DNA of 60,027 nucleotides from Verrucomicrobiaceae bacterium (GCA_029865835.1 JARXAL010000221.1:1-60027); one strand, 5' to 3'; shown: positions 1 through 11,397, numbered from the stretch's first letter. A program made the numbers and translations. Notes: generated by a model not told the origin, from the sequence alone.

Positions 1-1221
<1,221 letters not shown>

Positions 1222-1347
1222 TTAGCGCGACCACCTCGGTGCGCAACGCCCAAGGCGCCAGGGAAGTTCAAAAATCCCTGCCCCTTTCAATCGATCCAGT
1301 CACCCGCCCGAGTCGGCGACAGTCCTGCATTTTCCGCAGCAGCCCGA

Positions 1348-1962
1348 TCAAGGTTTCACGGGAGAGGCTTCGCCGCTGATCTTGAGGTTGCGGACTTTCA
1401 CCGTCTGTGAGGCGGCAAGCCAACTGCGGCTTTTTGCTGTGGCAAGGTAGGGGTGTTGGGCGCGGAGTTCGGTGCCATCAAGACGGGCGGCCATTTGGTC
1501 GTCTTTCCACTCGACGCGGAGCTTGTGCCACTGGCCTTGCTTCACGGCGAGCGGGAGTTCGGCGATGGTGTGTGAAGGTTTCACCGAGTCTTCGGCGATG
1601 CTGAGGCCCTTCGCGTTGATCACCACGCGGCCCACGTGCTTGTTTGAATCACAGCCGACGAGGAATGATCCAGCGCCATCCAACCGGAACTCCAACTCGA
1701 TCACCGCGCTGCCGAGGCCGATTTTGTGATGCAGCACCGGGATGTGCTTCTCCGCAGGGATATCGACCACACTGAGGACGCCGTCTGAAGGGATCCACTG
1801 GCCCTTTGACGTTACAAACGGAGCCACCAACGGCTCTGCAAAACTCGGGGTAGCGATGACGGGCAGCGGGCTATCATGCAGCAGGGGTTTTTCCGTCTGA
1901 GCCAGAGCGACTGAGGTGAAAGTGAGGATCAGGAGGGCGATGGGAGTGAGGAGTCGATGCAT
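1348..1962 (-). CDS. Secreted LamG/3-keto-disaccharide hydrolase-like (DUF1080-like) protein
   Basis: ORF 1348..2070; likely start MHRLLTPIALLILTFTSVALAQ (signal peptide); concanavalin-like fold features. Confidence 0.55.
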   Translation of the reverse strand: MHRLLTPIALLILTFTSVALAQTEKPLLHDSPLPVIATPSFAEPLVAPFVTSKGQWIPSDGVLSVVDIPAEKHIPVLHHKIGLGSAVIELEFRLDGAGSFLVGCDSNKHVGRVVINAKGLSIAEDSVKPSHTIAELPLAVKQGQWHKLRVEWKDDQMAARLDGTELRAQHPYLATAKSRSWLAASQTVKVRNLKISGEASPVKP

Positions 1963-1972
1963 GGCTGTGCGG

Positions 1973-2671
1973 TTAGGGGGTGGGCAGAGTGGCTTGGACG
2001 TGAACGTCGTCGATCTCGATCCCTTTCTCGCCGCCGCTCTGCATCCACAGCAGCTTGCGTTTGCCTGCATTGAAGTTGGCCCGAGTCAGCGTCTTGCTCC
2101 AGCGATTGCCATCGATGCTCATGAGTACTTGTTCCCCATGAAAGGCGAGTTTGACCTCATGCCAATCATTGCTTTTCAAGTCGACTTTCTCCAAGGGGAG
2201 GTGCTCATTCAGTCGATACGCACCGCTGACTTGATCCGCAGGCCGCTTGTTCTGACGCAGTGGATGGTGCTCGTCCTTGGAATGCGCATCCACCTCCAGT
2301 TGCACACCTTCCCGAAGCAACTTCACGCGCAGCATGTGATCGACGCTGCCGAAACCGTCATCACCATCGACAAAGAACCAAAGCCAACCGCCTGCGGCCA
2401 AATGCCGATATCGAAACGAGATGGTGAGGTCGCTGCCTTCGACGGGCAGATAAACCATCGGAGGGTATTTTCCACCGCTGGAGCCGCGCGTCCAAAGCAC
2501 TCCATCCCGCACTTCGGTGTTTTTGTTTGGGATTGGCGTCGTGAATCGACTGGCGTCAAAAGGGGCATCGAACGTTTCGTGGATCAGAAAAGGTTTCGGG
2601 GTATCGGCAGCGTTGAGCGCGGTCGAAAGAATGGCGATCGCAGCGAAGGGGAATTTCATTTTGGCTCTCAT
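1973..2671 (-). CDS. Secreted LamG/DUF1080-like protein
   Basis: Start MRAKMKFPFAAIAILSTALNA overlaps the sulfatase stop as ATGA; similar architecture to the downstream gene. Confidence 0.55.
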   Translation of the reverse strand: MRAKMKFPFAAIAILSTALNAADTPKPFLIHETFDAPFDASRFTTPIPNKNTEVRDGVLWTRGSSGGKYPPMVYLPVEGSDLTISFRYRHLAAGGWLWFFVDGDDGFGSVDHMLRVKLLREGVQLEVDAHSKDEHHPLRQNKRPADQVSGAYRLNEHLPLEKVDLKSNDWHEVKLAFHGEQVLMSIDGNRWSKTLTRANFNAGKRKLLWMQSGGEKGIEIDDVHVQATLPTP

Positions 2672-4182
2672 GGTTTTGTTTTGCCCTTTCCTTTTGGCAA
2701 CGGATTGCCGTCTTTGTCCACCACGGCTCCGCCGAAGTAGGGGTATTTGTCCCACGCATCATTGGTGGGGTCCACTCGTGGGTCGGCCGTGTCGCGCATC
2801 CAACGCTCGACGCGGGCGCGAAGGTCCTGCCGGGTGGCGGCATATTCGGCGCGGTTGGCGACGTTGGTGAGTTGGTGTGGATCGGTGCGCAGGTCGAACA
2901 GCTCCTCACCGGGGCGCTTGTCGAAAGAGAGGTCGAAGAACTTTTTCATCTCCGGCTGGTCGAGGTTGGCGAGGATGAACGCCTTTGCACGCGAGCCATC
3001 CACGTCCCCATAGTCCCCCACGGCGAAATAGGCCTTTGGGTCGCCTGCGGGCCAGCGGTCGGAGCGCATGTTCCAGAGGTAGAGGAAGTCCTTGGTGCGG
3101 ATGCCACGGATGGGATAGCTCAGGTCACCTCGCCGGACATTGGCGTGGCGCTCGCGTTCCACGAAGACGTGGTCGCGCGCAGTGGCGGAGGTTTGGCCGA
3201 GCAGCACCTCGAGAAAACTGCGTCCGGTCATTTCGTCAGCGGGCTTCAAACCCGCGGCTTGGAGGAAGGTGGGGGCCAGATCGGTGAGATTGATGAAGTC
3301 ATCCACTTGGCGACCGGCCTGGAGCTTGCTGCCCCAGCGAATTGCGAGCGGCACACGGGTGCCGGTGTCGTAGCAATTGGCCAGGCCCCGGGGCATTTGC
3401 CAGCCGTTGTCGCTGGTGTAAACGACGAGGGTTTCATCGAGGAGATGGCGCTTTTCGAGTTCGGCGACACAACGGCCGGCATCCGCATCCACGCGACCGA
3501 CGGCGCCGTAGTAGGCGAGGAGGTTGGTGCGGACGGTGGGCGAGTCGGGCAACTCGGGCGGCACCTTGACGGAAGCGGAGTCGAGGCCCGCCCAGCCATC
3601 CGGTTCGTAGCGCCATTTGTTCAGGGAGGTGTCGGTATTGCCGCTCCAAAAGAAGAAGGGCTTCGCCGGGTCACGCTGCGCCATGAACTCGGCAAAATCT
3701 TTGAACTGTCTGCCCACCGGATTTTCGGTCCAGCCAAAGTCCTTGTAGTTGCCTGGGGACCAGCCTTTGCCACTAAAGCCGACCTCGTAACCTGCGGCGC
3801 GCAGGGCATCGGTGAAGACTTTCAGCTTTCTCGGGAAGGCGCTCCACAGGCTGGCGGCATCTTTGAGTTGGTGTGCGGCGCGTCCTGTTAGAATGGACGA
3901 ACGGGTGGGCGAACAGGACGGGACTGGACAAAAGGCATGGTTGAACAAAACGCCCTCACGAGCCATGCGGTCGAACACGGGTGTTTTCGCTGTGGGATCG
4001 CCCAAGACGCCGGCGTGGGGCCAGGACCAGTTGTCGGCTATGAACAAAAGGATATTCGGCTTGTCCGCTGGCGGTGAAGCGGCGGCGGCATGCAGTCCGG
4101 CTAGAGCAAGCAGCAGCGGGGTGAGAAGGTGGATGAGGAGGGCTTTCATCATTGGGCACGGGGGAACGGTAACGTGCTTCAT
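2668..4182 (-). CDS. Sulfatase (arylsulfatase family, secreted)
   Basis: DKPNILLFIADN N-terminal motif and formylglycine motif CSPTRSSILTGR. Confidence 0.93.
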   Translation of the reverse strand: MKHVTVPPCPMMKALLIHLLTPLLLALAGLHAAAASPPADKPNILLFIADNWSWPHAGVLGDPTAKTPVFDRMAREGVLFNHAFCPVPSCSPTRSSILTGRAAHQLKDAASLWSAFPRKLKVFTDALRAAGYEVGFSGKGWSPGNYKDFGWTENPVGRQFKDFAEFMAQRDPAKPFFFWSGNTDTSLNKWRYEPDGWAGLDSASVKVPPELPDSPTVRTNLLAYYGAVGRVDADAGRCVAELEKRHLLDETLVVYTSDNGWQMPRGLANCYDTGTRVPLAIRWGSKLQAGRQVDDFINLTDLAPTFLQAAGLKPADEMTGRSFLEVLLGQTSATARDHVFVERERHANVRRGDLSYPIRGIRTKDFLYLWNMRSDRWPAGDPKAYFAVGDYGDVDGSRAKAFILANLDQPEMKKFFDLSFDKRPGEELFDLRTDPHQLTNVANRAEYAATRQDLRARVERWMRDTADPRVDPTNDAWDKYPYFGGAVVDKDGNPLPKGKGKTKP

Positions 4183-7025
4183 TCGAGATAGAGGAGTTCG
4201 TTGGCGTTCAAGAGGGCGCGGCAGAAGGCTTCTGGGCCGTGGGTGGTGATGAGTTGAGTGGCGGCTTGGTGTTCTTTTTCTGATGGGGGGCGTTGGAAGG
4301 TGAGGGAGTAGGCTTTTGTGACGGGGTCGGCGGATTGGATGCGGGCCGCGAGGGACTTGGCCATGTCGAGGGTGAAGCTGTGATTGAGCAGGGTGAGGGC
4401 TTGCAGCGGGGTGGTAGTGTTGGCGCGTTTTGGGGCGGCGAAGGCGATGTCGGGGAGGTCGAAGTCATTGAGGACATCGACGATACTGGCGCGGGCATTT
4501 TGATGATAGACGGCGCGGCGATAGGTTTCGGGGCCGTGGGCGTCGAGCGGGAAGTAAGTGCAGACGTTGTTCTGGGTGAATTTGTAGAGGCGGAAGCCGG
4601 GGCCGCCCATAGGTTCGAGCTTCATCTGACCGGTGACGGTGAGCAGGGTATCGCGGAGTTCTTCGGCGCTGAGGCGGCGGGGCGGGAAGCGCCAGAGGAG
4701 GCGGGCGGATTTGTCGAGCTTGAGACCGTCTGGATGGCCTGCGGCGCTTTGCTGATAGGTTTTTGAGAGGAGGATTTCACGGTGGAGGTCCTTGAGTTTC
4801 CAGCCGTTGGCGACGAGTTTGGCGGCGAGGTAGTCGAGCAATTCAGGGTGGGTGGGTTTGCTGCCGAGGTAGCCGAAGTCACTGGGCGTATCGACGATGC
4901 CGGTCCCGAAGTGGTGCTGCCAGATGCGATTGGCGAGGACTCGAGATGTGAGGGGATTTTCGTCGCTGGTGATCCATTGGGCGAGGGTGAGGCGGCGCTG
5001 GCCTTCTTCGGCGTCGAGGGGAAGTTGGTAGGGTTTGGTGACTTGATTGAGGACGGCGAGGCTGGCGGGAACGACGGGGTCGCCGGGTTTCATGGGGTCG
5101 CCGCCTTTGTGGACGGTAGTGGGCTCTTTGGGTTGGGCGTGTGTGCCGACCCACATTTGGGGAAGTGGGGGCACGGCGTTGCGCTTCGTTTGGGTGGCGA
5201 GGATTTGTTGGCCTAAGGCGGTGAGCTTCTTCTGTTCGTCGGCGGTGATAACGCTGCGGCGGGCGCGCGCGATGCCGTGCCCGGGAGACCAGGGTTCACG
5301 GTCTTCATCGGTGGCGACGGTGGTCCAAGTTTGGCCGTCCAGGCTGACTTGAACTTCATACTCGGTGGGACTGGCGCCGCGGACTTTGCTTTCATCGGTA
5401 TCGCGATCTCCGCGTGCATTGATGAAGGTGATGCGATGAATGGTTTCGGGCTTAGCGAGGGTGAGCCTGAGTTCGGGCGGGCTGCCGATGAACCAAGCTT
5501 CGCCGCGCTGACCGTCGATGCAGTATTGAGGACCGTAGGCCTCAGGGAAGTCTTCAGCGGTGGTGGATTTGGCGCCTTCGGCGATGGTGCCGTTGGTGGC
5601 GAGGGCGACGTTGCGGTTGTCGGTATTCCAGACTTGGAACTCGGTGAGTTTGCCCCCACCACCCTTTGCGGCCTTGGATTGAAAGTCACTGCTGAAGCTG
5701 CGGATGATGAATTTGATGTGTTTGGCTTCGATGGGTGAGAAGGATTCATCGGTGCCGAATGGGTCGATTTTGGGCCTTGTGAACTTGGCTTGAGCAAAGG
5801 CGGCTTTGGCGCGTTTTTCGATGTCAGCTTCGAGTTGATCGCGCTCGGTCGTGAGGAGATTCAACTTCTGATTGAGGGGTTTGATGGAGGCTGTGTAGGC
5901 GGCTTGTTGTTCCTTTGTGGCGACGGTTCTTCGGCCGTGGGTTACGCCTTCGAAGGCGGCGCGGAGGCGGTAGTAGTCTTCGGTGGGGATGGGGTCGAAT
6001 TTGTGGTCGTGGCAGCGGGCGCAGTTGATGGTGAGGCCGAGGAAGGCGCCACTGGTGGCGGTGATCATGTCGTCGAGCGTGGCGGCGCGGATGTTTGCCT
6101 GCGCGACTTTGTCCTGGTTGCCGACGTCATCATAGGGACCAGCGACGAGGAAGGCGCTGCCGACTTCGATGTGGGGCTTGCCTTTGCCGATGACGTCACC
6201 GGCGAGGTGCTCGGTGATGAGTTGATTGAAGGGTTTGTCCTCGTTGATGGAGCGGATGACGTAGTCGCGGAAGGGGTAGAGATCGTCGATGATGAAATTG
6301 CGTTCGAAGCCGTTGGATTCGCCAAAGCGGACGACATCCAGCCAATGGCGGCCCCAGCGCTCTCCGTAGCGAGGAGAGGCGAGGAGGCGCTCAATGAGTT
6401 CTTTGTTGGCTCTAGTGTTGGTCTGGCAATCCTTGGCGAAGGCCTCGACTTCCTCGGGGGTGGGCGGGAGGCCGTGGAGGTCATACGTCATGCGACGGAT
6501 GAGGGTGCGCGGGTCGGCGGGGGGATTGAAGTTGACGCCCTTTTCTTTTAGTTTGGCGGCGATGAAGTCATCGATGTCTGGTGCGGTGTTGAGGTCGGTT
6601 TTGTTCGGCTGGAGGGACCACCAGGTTTTGTCGCCGCGCTTGGCTTCGATCTTAGCGCCATCGCGGGGATCGGGGGCGCCCATTTGGACCCAGGAGACGA
6701 GATCGGCGATGACGGAGTCGGGGAGTTTGGGTTTTTTGGGGGGCATCTCGAGGTCTTCTTCGAGATGCTGGATGGTGCGGATGAGGAGGCTGGCTTCTGG
6801 GTTGCCGGGGAGGATGGCGGGCTCGCCACTGTCACCGCCTTTTTCCCAACCGGCTTTGGAGTCGAGGTAGAGGTTACCTTTGAGTTTTTTGGCTTCGGCG
6901 CTGTGGCAGGAGTAGCAATGCTCGACAAGGATGGGTCGGACTTTTTGCTCGAAGAAGGCGATGCCTGCTGGGTCGGCGGCGAGGGTGGTCGACGAGACGA
7001 AGAGAATGAATGGAAGGGGTTTCAT
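4179..7025 (-). CDS. PSD1 (DUF1549/DUF1553) planctomycete-type cytochrome c-like protein
   Basis: VEHCYSCHSAEAKKLKGNLYLDS, LEMPPKKPKL, RYGERWGRHWLDVVRFGESNGFERN, CARCHDHKFDPIP. Confidence 0.92.
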   Translation of the reverse strand: MKPLPFILFVSSTTLAADPAGIAFFEQKVRPILVEHCYSCHSAEAKKLKGNLYLDSKAGWEKGGDSGEPAILPGNPEASLLIRTIQHLEEDLEMPPKKPKLPDSVIADLVSWVQMGAPDPRDGAKIEAKRGDKTWWSLQPNKTDLNTAPDIDDFIAAKLKEKGVNFNPPADPRTLIRRMTYDLHGLPPTPEEVEAFAKDCQTNTRANKELIERLLASPRYGERWGRHWLDVVRFGESNGFERNFIIDDLYPFRDYVIRSINEDKPFNQLITEHLAGDVIGKGKPHIEVGSAFLVAGPYDDVGNQDKVAQANIRAATLDDMITATSGAFLGLTINCARCHDHKFDPIPTEDYYRLRAAFEGVTHGRRTVATKEQQAAYTASIKPLNQKLNLLTTERDQLEADIEKRAKAAFAQAKFTRPKIDPFGTDESFSPIEAKHIKFIIRSFSSDFQSKAAKGGGGKLTEFQVWNTDNRNVALATNGTIAEGAKSTTAEDFPEAYGPQYCIDGQRGEAWFIGSPPELRLTLAKPETIHRITFINARGDRDTDESKVRGASPTEYEVQVSLDGQTWTTVATDEDREPWSPGHGIARARRSVITADEQKKLTALGQQILATQTKRNAVPPLPQMWVGTHAQPKEPTTVHKGGDPMKPGDPVVPASLAVLNQVTKPYQLPLDAEEGQRRLTLAQWITSDENPLTSRVLANRIWQHHFGTGIVDTPSDFGYLGSKPTHPELLDYLAAKLVANGWKLKDLHREILLSKTYQQSAAGHPDGLKLDKSARLLWRFPPRRLSAEELRDTLLTVTGQMKLEPMGGPGFRLYKFTQNNVCTYFPLDAHGPETYRRAVYHQNARASIVDVLNDFDLPDIAFAAPKRANTTTPLQALTLLNHSFTLDMAKSLAARIQSADPVTKAYSLTFQRPPSEKEHQAATQLITTHGPEAFCRALLNANELLYLE

Positions 7026-7028
7026 CGA

Positions 7029-8420
7029 TCAAGCAAGGATGTTCTGGAGGACGTGGCCGTGGACGTCGGTGAGGCGGCGGTTGGCGCCGTTGTGGTAGTA
7101 GGTGAGTTTTTCGTGATCGAGTCCGAGGAGGTGGAGCACGGTGGCGTAGAAGTCGTAGACGGTGGTGATATCGACGGCGGCGCGGCGGCCGAATTCGTCG
7201 GTCTCGCCATAGCTGACGCCGCCTTTGACACCGGCGCCCATCATCCAGGTGGTGAAGGCGTCGGGGTTGTGATCGCGTCCGCTGGTGCCTTCCTGATGGG
7301 TGGGCATGCGGCCGAACTCGGTGCACCAGACGACGAGGACGTCGTTCAACATGCCGCGTTGTTTGAGATCGGTGAGGAGGGCGGCGGTGGGTTGATCGAA
7401 GATGGGACAATGGCGCTCGTAGTCGGCTTTGAGGGTTTTGTGGGCATCCCAGTTGAGGAGGCCGTCGACGGCGCTGGCGCGTGAGGCGCAGTAGAGGCTG
7501 ACGTAGCGGACGCCTTGCTCGAGGAAGCGACGTGCGAGGAGGCAGTTTTTGGCATAGGCGGCTTTGAGTTTGTTGCTGTCGTTGGTGCCGTAGAGGTCCT
7601 GGATGTGTTTTGGCTCGTGCGAGAGATCGCTGACTTCCGGCGCGGTGAGCTGCATTTTGGCGGCGAGTTCGTAGGCGGCCATGCGGGCGCGGAGTTCGTC
7701 ATTTTCGGCGCGGGCGTCGGCGTGCTGGGAGTTGATGAGGTGGAGGAAGTCGCGTGTGGCTTTTTCGGTGGCGGGTGGGATCGAGGAGGGTCGAGCGAGG
7801 TTGCGGAGGGTCTGCTGGGCGGCCATGGAAATGCCTTGATGTTCGGCGGAGAGGAAGCCGTTGCTCCAGTTGGCCTTGCCGTTGGGGGGCTCGCCGCGGA
7901 GGTCCTGGATGGAGATGTAGGTGGGCAGGTTGTCATTGAGGCTGCCGAGGCCGTAGCTGACCCAGGAGCCTGCGCTGGGGAAGCCATCGCGGGTGAAGCA
8001 GGAGTTCATGTTCACACAGCCGGGCCCGTGGGTATTCGTGCGGCTGGTCATGCTGTGGATGAAGGCCATGTCATCGGCATGACGGGCGATGTGAGGCAGC
8101 ATGGAGCTGATCCGTTTGCCGCTTTGACCGGCGGGTTGGAAGGCCCAAGGGGATTTCATGAGGTTGCCGTTTTTGCCCTGGAAGGTGACCTCGGTGGCAC
8201 CTGGGAGGGGTGTGCCGTGATACTTTTCCAGCATGGGTTTGTGGTCCCACAGGTCGACGTGCGAGGCGGCGCCTGGGCAGAAGATTTGCAGCACTTGCTT
8301 GGCCTTTGGTGGAAAGTGCGGTTGGTGTTTGGGCGGGTCGGCCATGAGCCGGGAGAGTGCGACACCGGTGAGGCCGGTGGTCATTTGGCTGAGGAATTGG
8401 CGGCGTTGGAGGAGGTTCAT
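7029..8420 (-). CDS. DUF1501 domain-containing protein
   Basis: RRQFLSQMTTGLTGVALSRLM twin-arginine-like leader; FGRMPTHQEGTSGRDHNPDAFTTWMMGAGVKGG typical of DUF1501. Confidence 0.92.
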   Translation of the reverse strand: MNLLQRRQFLSQMTTGLTGVALSRLMADPPKHQPHFPPKAKQVLQIFCPGAASHVDLWDHKPMLEKYHGTPLPGATEVTFQGKNGNLMKSPWAFQPAGQSGKRISSMLPHIARHADDMAFIHSMTSRTNTHGPGCVNMNSCFTRDGFPSAGSWVSYGLGSLNDNLPTYISIQDLRGEPPNGKANWSNGFLSAEHQGISMAAQQTLRNLARPSSIPPATEKATRDFLHLINSQHADARAENDELRARMAAYELAAKMQLTAPEVSDLSHEPKHIQDLYGTNDSNKLKAAYAKNCLLARRFLEQGVRYVSLYCASRASAVDGLLNWDAHKTLKADYERHCPIFDQPTAALLTDLKQRGMLNDVLVVWCTEFGRMPTHQEGTSGRDHNPDAFTTWMMGAGVKGGVSYGETDEFGRRAAVDITTVYDFYATVLHLLGLDHEKLTYYHNGANRRLTDVHGHVLQNILA

Positions 8421-9127
8421 GGCGCGGAGGGAGATGCCGGGTCGAGACCGAGGTCGGTGCGGGCGGAGATCAGGTGTTGGCGGGTGAGGTCTGCGGCAGC
8501 GGCGGGGTTGCGATTTTCGATGGCTGAGATGATGAGATGGTGTTGATGGATGGCGGTGTGCGGTGTGACTCGGCGGTAGCCACGGTTGAGGCTGGCTTGG
8601 AGGAGATCGGAGAGGGAGTGGAGGATGAGGGCGGCAATTTGATTGCCGGAGGCGACCGCAAGAAGGCGATGAAAGTCCATGTCAGCAGCGACGGAGTCCG
8701 CTGGTGTTTTTGCGTTTACCAGATGTTGGTGGGTGGCGCGTAGGGCGATGCGTTGATCTTCGGTGGCGCGTTCGGCGGCGAGTCGGGCGTTTTCGGGCTC
8801 GACGATGAGTCGGAGTTCGAGGAGTTGGCGGAGGCGGTCCATTTCGTCTGGGACCAGGATATGGAGGGTGTCCGTGAGGGGCTTGTGAAGTCGGTTGACG
8901 GTGTGGATGCCGAGGCCATGGCGGATTTCGAGAAGGCCTTGTTGCTCCAGGCGTTTGGTGGCTTCGCGGATGACGCTGCGGCTCACACCGAGTTGGGTGG
9001 CGAGTTCGCGTTCGGTGGGGAGGCGGGTGTTTTCTTCGTGGGTGTCACTGCGGACGAGTGCGGCGAGGCTTTGGGAGACCTTTTCGACAAGGGAGGGGGG
9101 GCGGTCGATGGTGGGGAGGGTCATCAT
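8417..9127 (-). CDS. FadR/GntR (FCD)-type transcriptional regulator
   Basis: wHTH RLPTERELATQLGVSRSVIREATKRLEQQGLLEIRHGLG plus helical FCD C-terminus. Confidence 0.92.
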   Translation of the reverse strand: MMTLPTIDRPPSLVEKVSQSLAALVRSDTHEENTRLPTERELATQLGVSRSVIREATKRLEQQGLLEIRHGLGIHTVNRLHKPLTDTLHILVPDEMDRLRQLLELRLIVEPENARLAAERATEDQRIALRATHQHLVNAKTPADSVAADMDFHRLLAVASGNQIAALILHSLSDLLQASLNRGYRRVTPHTAIHQHHLIISAIENRNPAAAADLTRQHLISARTDLGLDPASPSAP

Positions 9128-9138
9128 GATTCATCAGG

Positions 9139-9149
9139 TGGTCTGACCA
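9139..9149. promoter_or_regulatory. Putative GntR/FadR-family operator TGGTCTGACCA
   Basis: Perfect 5-bp arms TGGTC/GACCA around one base, 12 bp upstream of the regulator start. Confidence 0.65.
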
Positions 9150-9289
9150 ATCGACTACGGGGGGGCGGTTTGAGTTCTTTCGGGTGGTTTTTGAGGGGGT
9201 TCGGTGGGCCTGCGGATTTGCGTGTCGTTTCGATTGGATGGAAAGTGTCACTGGCGTGGGGATCGGTTTGAGTCGATAGACTGCGGCGC

Positions 9290-10195
9290 ATGGCGGAATC
9301 GATCCCGGTTATTTTGAATCCGGCTGCGCGCAGCACGAAGGCGGCGCGGCGTTTGGCGGCGATTGAGGCGTTGCAGCCGTCGCCACGGGTGCATCTGACG
9401 AGTCGTCCGGGAGATGCCCAGCTTTTGGCAGAGGGGCTGGTGAAGGAAGGTCACCCTTTGATTGTGGCGGCAGGAGGCGATGGGACGATGAATGAGGTGC
9501 TGCAGGGGCTTTGCTTGGCGAATGCGGCGAAGGCTCCGGGAGCTGAGCAGGCGAGGTTGGGGGTGCTGCCGATGGGGACGATGAATGTGTTTTCTTTGGA
9601 GCTAGAGTTGCCCGGGAACGATTTGGTTTCTTGCTGGGAGAGGATTGCGTCCGGCCACACGCGCGAGGTCGATTTGTGGAGGGCGAACGAGCATTTTTTC
9701 ATCCAACTCGCTGGGGTGGGTGTCGATGCGGAGATCATTCGCCAAACGACGTGGGAGGCGAAGAAGCGGCTTGGGCCTTTGAGTTACGTGCTTTCAGCGC
9801 TTCGGGTGATGCGGGGGAAATCACCCATGCTGACGGTGGAGGTGCCGGGAGAGGCACCGCGGGTGGGGTCATTGGTTTTGGTGGGCAACGGGCACCATTA
9901 CGGAGGGCCGTTTCGGTTGTTTGAGCGCGCGGACTCCCATGATGGGCTGCTGGATGTGTTGGTTTTTCACCAGGTGGGTCCGTGGGAGTTAGCCCAGTTG
10001 GTGCGTCGGTTGACGACGAGTGGCTACTCGCCGAGCGAGGATCTTGAGTATCTGCAGGCGAGAGAGTTCACGGTGAGGGCAAGTGATCCAACTTCGAAGG
10101 GAGCGAGGGTACCGATGGAATTGGACGGTGAGCTGCGGGGTGAGGCACCGGTGCATTTCAGACCGGCGGATCGTCGGTTAACGGTGGCTGTTTGA
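9290..10195 (+). CDS. Diacylglycerol/lipid kinase family protein
   Basis: IPVILNPAARSTKAARR ... VAAGGDGTMNEVLQGL, GVLPMGTMNVF. Confidence 0.9.
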   Translation: MAESIPVILNPAARSTKAARRLAAIEALQPSPRVHLTSRPGDAQLLAEGLVKEGHPLIVAAGGDGTMNEVLQGLCLANAAKAPGAEQARLGVLPMGTMNVFSLELELPGNDLVSCWERIASGHTREVDLWRANEHFFIQLAGVGVDAEIIRQTTWEAKKRLGPLSYVLSALRVMRGKSPMLTVEVPGEAPRVGSLVLVGNGHHYGGPFRLFERADSHDGLLDVLVFHQVGPWELAQLVRRLTTSGYSPSEDLEYLQAREFTVRASDPTSKGARVPMELDGELRGEAPVHFRPADRRLTVAV

Positions 10196-10241
10196 GACGC
10201 ATCAAGAGCCAAGGGGCCCAACAACAGCACTCCTTGACTCT

Positions 10242-10267
10242 TTAGACCGGGTCTTGAAACGGTCTAA
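10242..10267. repeat. Perfect 8-bp inverted repeat between convergent genes (possible bidirectional terminator)
   Basis: TTAGACCG-N10-CGGTCTAA between the lipid kinase and recA 3' ends; no strong T-tract. Confidence 0.4.
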
Positions 10268-10290
10268 GCCCAGCTCCAGCAGGGGATTGG

Positions 10291-11397
10291 TTACTCTTCG
10301 ACGACGTCGGCAGGGGCGGCGGCGCTGGCGCTTGGGCGGCTTGGGCCGGCGGCGAGGTCGCGCTTGTCCTTGAGTTTGCTTTTCACCTCAACCTCGATGT
10401 CGGCGTAGAGAGTGGGGTCGTTGCGCAGGGCTTCCTTGGCGGCGTCGCGCCCCTGTGCAAGTTGGCTGCCTTTGTAGCTGATCCAGGAGCCGCGTTTTTG
10501 GAGGAGGTCGAAGTCGAGGGCGAGGTCAAGCAGGGAGCCGACGTTGGAGATGCCCTCGTTGTACATGATGTCGAACTCGGCCTCGGTGTAGGGGGGGGCC
10601 ATCTTGTTTTTGACGACCTTCACTTTGGTGCGGTTGCCGGTGACGGTGCCATCGCTGGTTTTGATGGCGCCGATGCGGCGGATGTCGAGGCGCATGGAGG
10701 CGTAGAATTTGAGGGCCTTGCCGCCAGGGGTGGTTTCGGGGTTGCCGAACATGACGCCGATTTTTTCACGGATTTGGTTGGTGAAGATGGCGCAGGTGCG
10801 GGCCTTGGAGATAATGGAAGTGAGTTTCCGCATGGCGGCGGACATGAGGCGGGCCTGGGCGCCGACAGTGGAGTCGCCGATTTCGCCATCGAGTTCCTGG
10901 CGGGTGACGAGGGCGGCGACGGAGTCGAGGACGACGACTTCGAGGGCGTTGGAGCGGACGAGGGTTTCGCAGATGCGAAGGGCTTCTTCACCGGAGCTGG
11001 GCTGGGAGACGAGCAATTCGTCCATGTTCACACCGAGGCGGCGGGCGTAGCCGGGATCGAGGGCGTGTTCGACGTCGATGAAGGCGGCGAGGCCACCGGC
11101 TTTTTGGGCTTGGGCGATGGCGGTGAGGGTGAGGGTGGTTTTACCGGAAGATTCAGGGCCGTAGATTTCGACAATCCGGCCCCGGGGGAAACCGCCGACT
11201 CCGAGGGCCTGGTCGATGAGGAGGTTTCCGGTGGGAATGACGGAGACGTCGACGATTTTGTCGTCGCCCATGCGGAGGATGGCGCCTTCGCCGAAGTCCT
11301 TTTGGATCTGCTGGATGGCGAGGTCGAGGTTTCGGGCACGGGCGTCGGCGAGTTTTTGAGCGCCGGAGTCACTGTCTTTGGAGGGGGATCGAGCCAT
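10291..11397 (-). CDS. recA: Recombinase RecA
   Basis: [61 protein letters not shown]; start MARSPSKDS at 11397. Confidence 0.97.
   Translation of the reverse strand: MARSPSKDSDSGAQKLADARARNLDLAIQQIQKDFGEGAILRMGDDKIVDVSVIPTGNLLIDQALGVGGFPRGRIVEIYGPESSGKTTLTLTAIAQAQKAGGLAAFIDVEHALDPGYARRLGVNMDELLVSQPSSGEEALRICETLVRSNALEVVVLDSVAALVTRQELDGEIGDSTVGAQARLMSAAMRKLTSIISKARTCAIFTNQIREKIGVMFGNPETTPGGKALKFYASMRLDIRRIGAIKTSDGTVTGNRTKVKVVKNKMAPPYTEAEFDIMYNEGISNVGSLLDLALDFDLLQKRGSWISYKGSQLAQGRDAAKEALRNDPTLYADIEVEVKSKLKDKRDLAAGPSRPSASAAAPADVVEE

Noticed and set aside
2872-3891. 339-aa plus-strand ORF opposite the sulfatase
   Set aside because: Antisense shadow ORF; sulfatase catalytic motif is on the minus strand.
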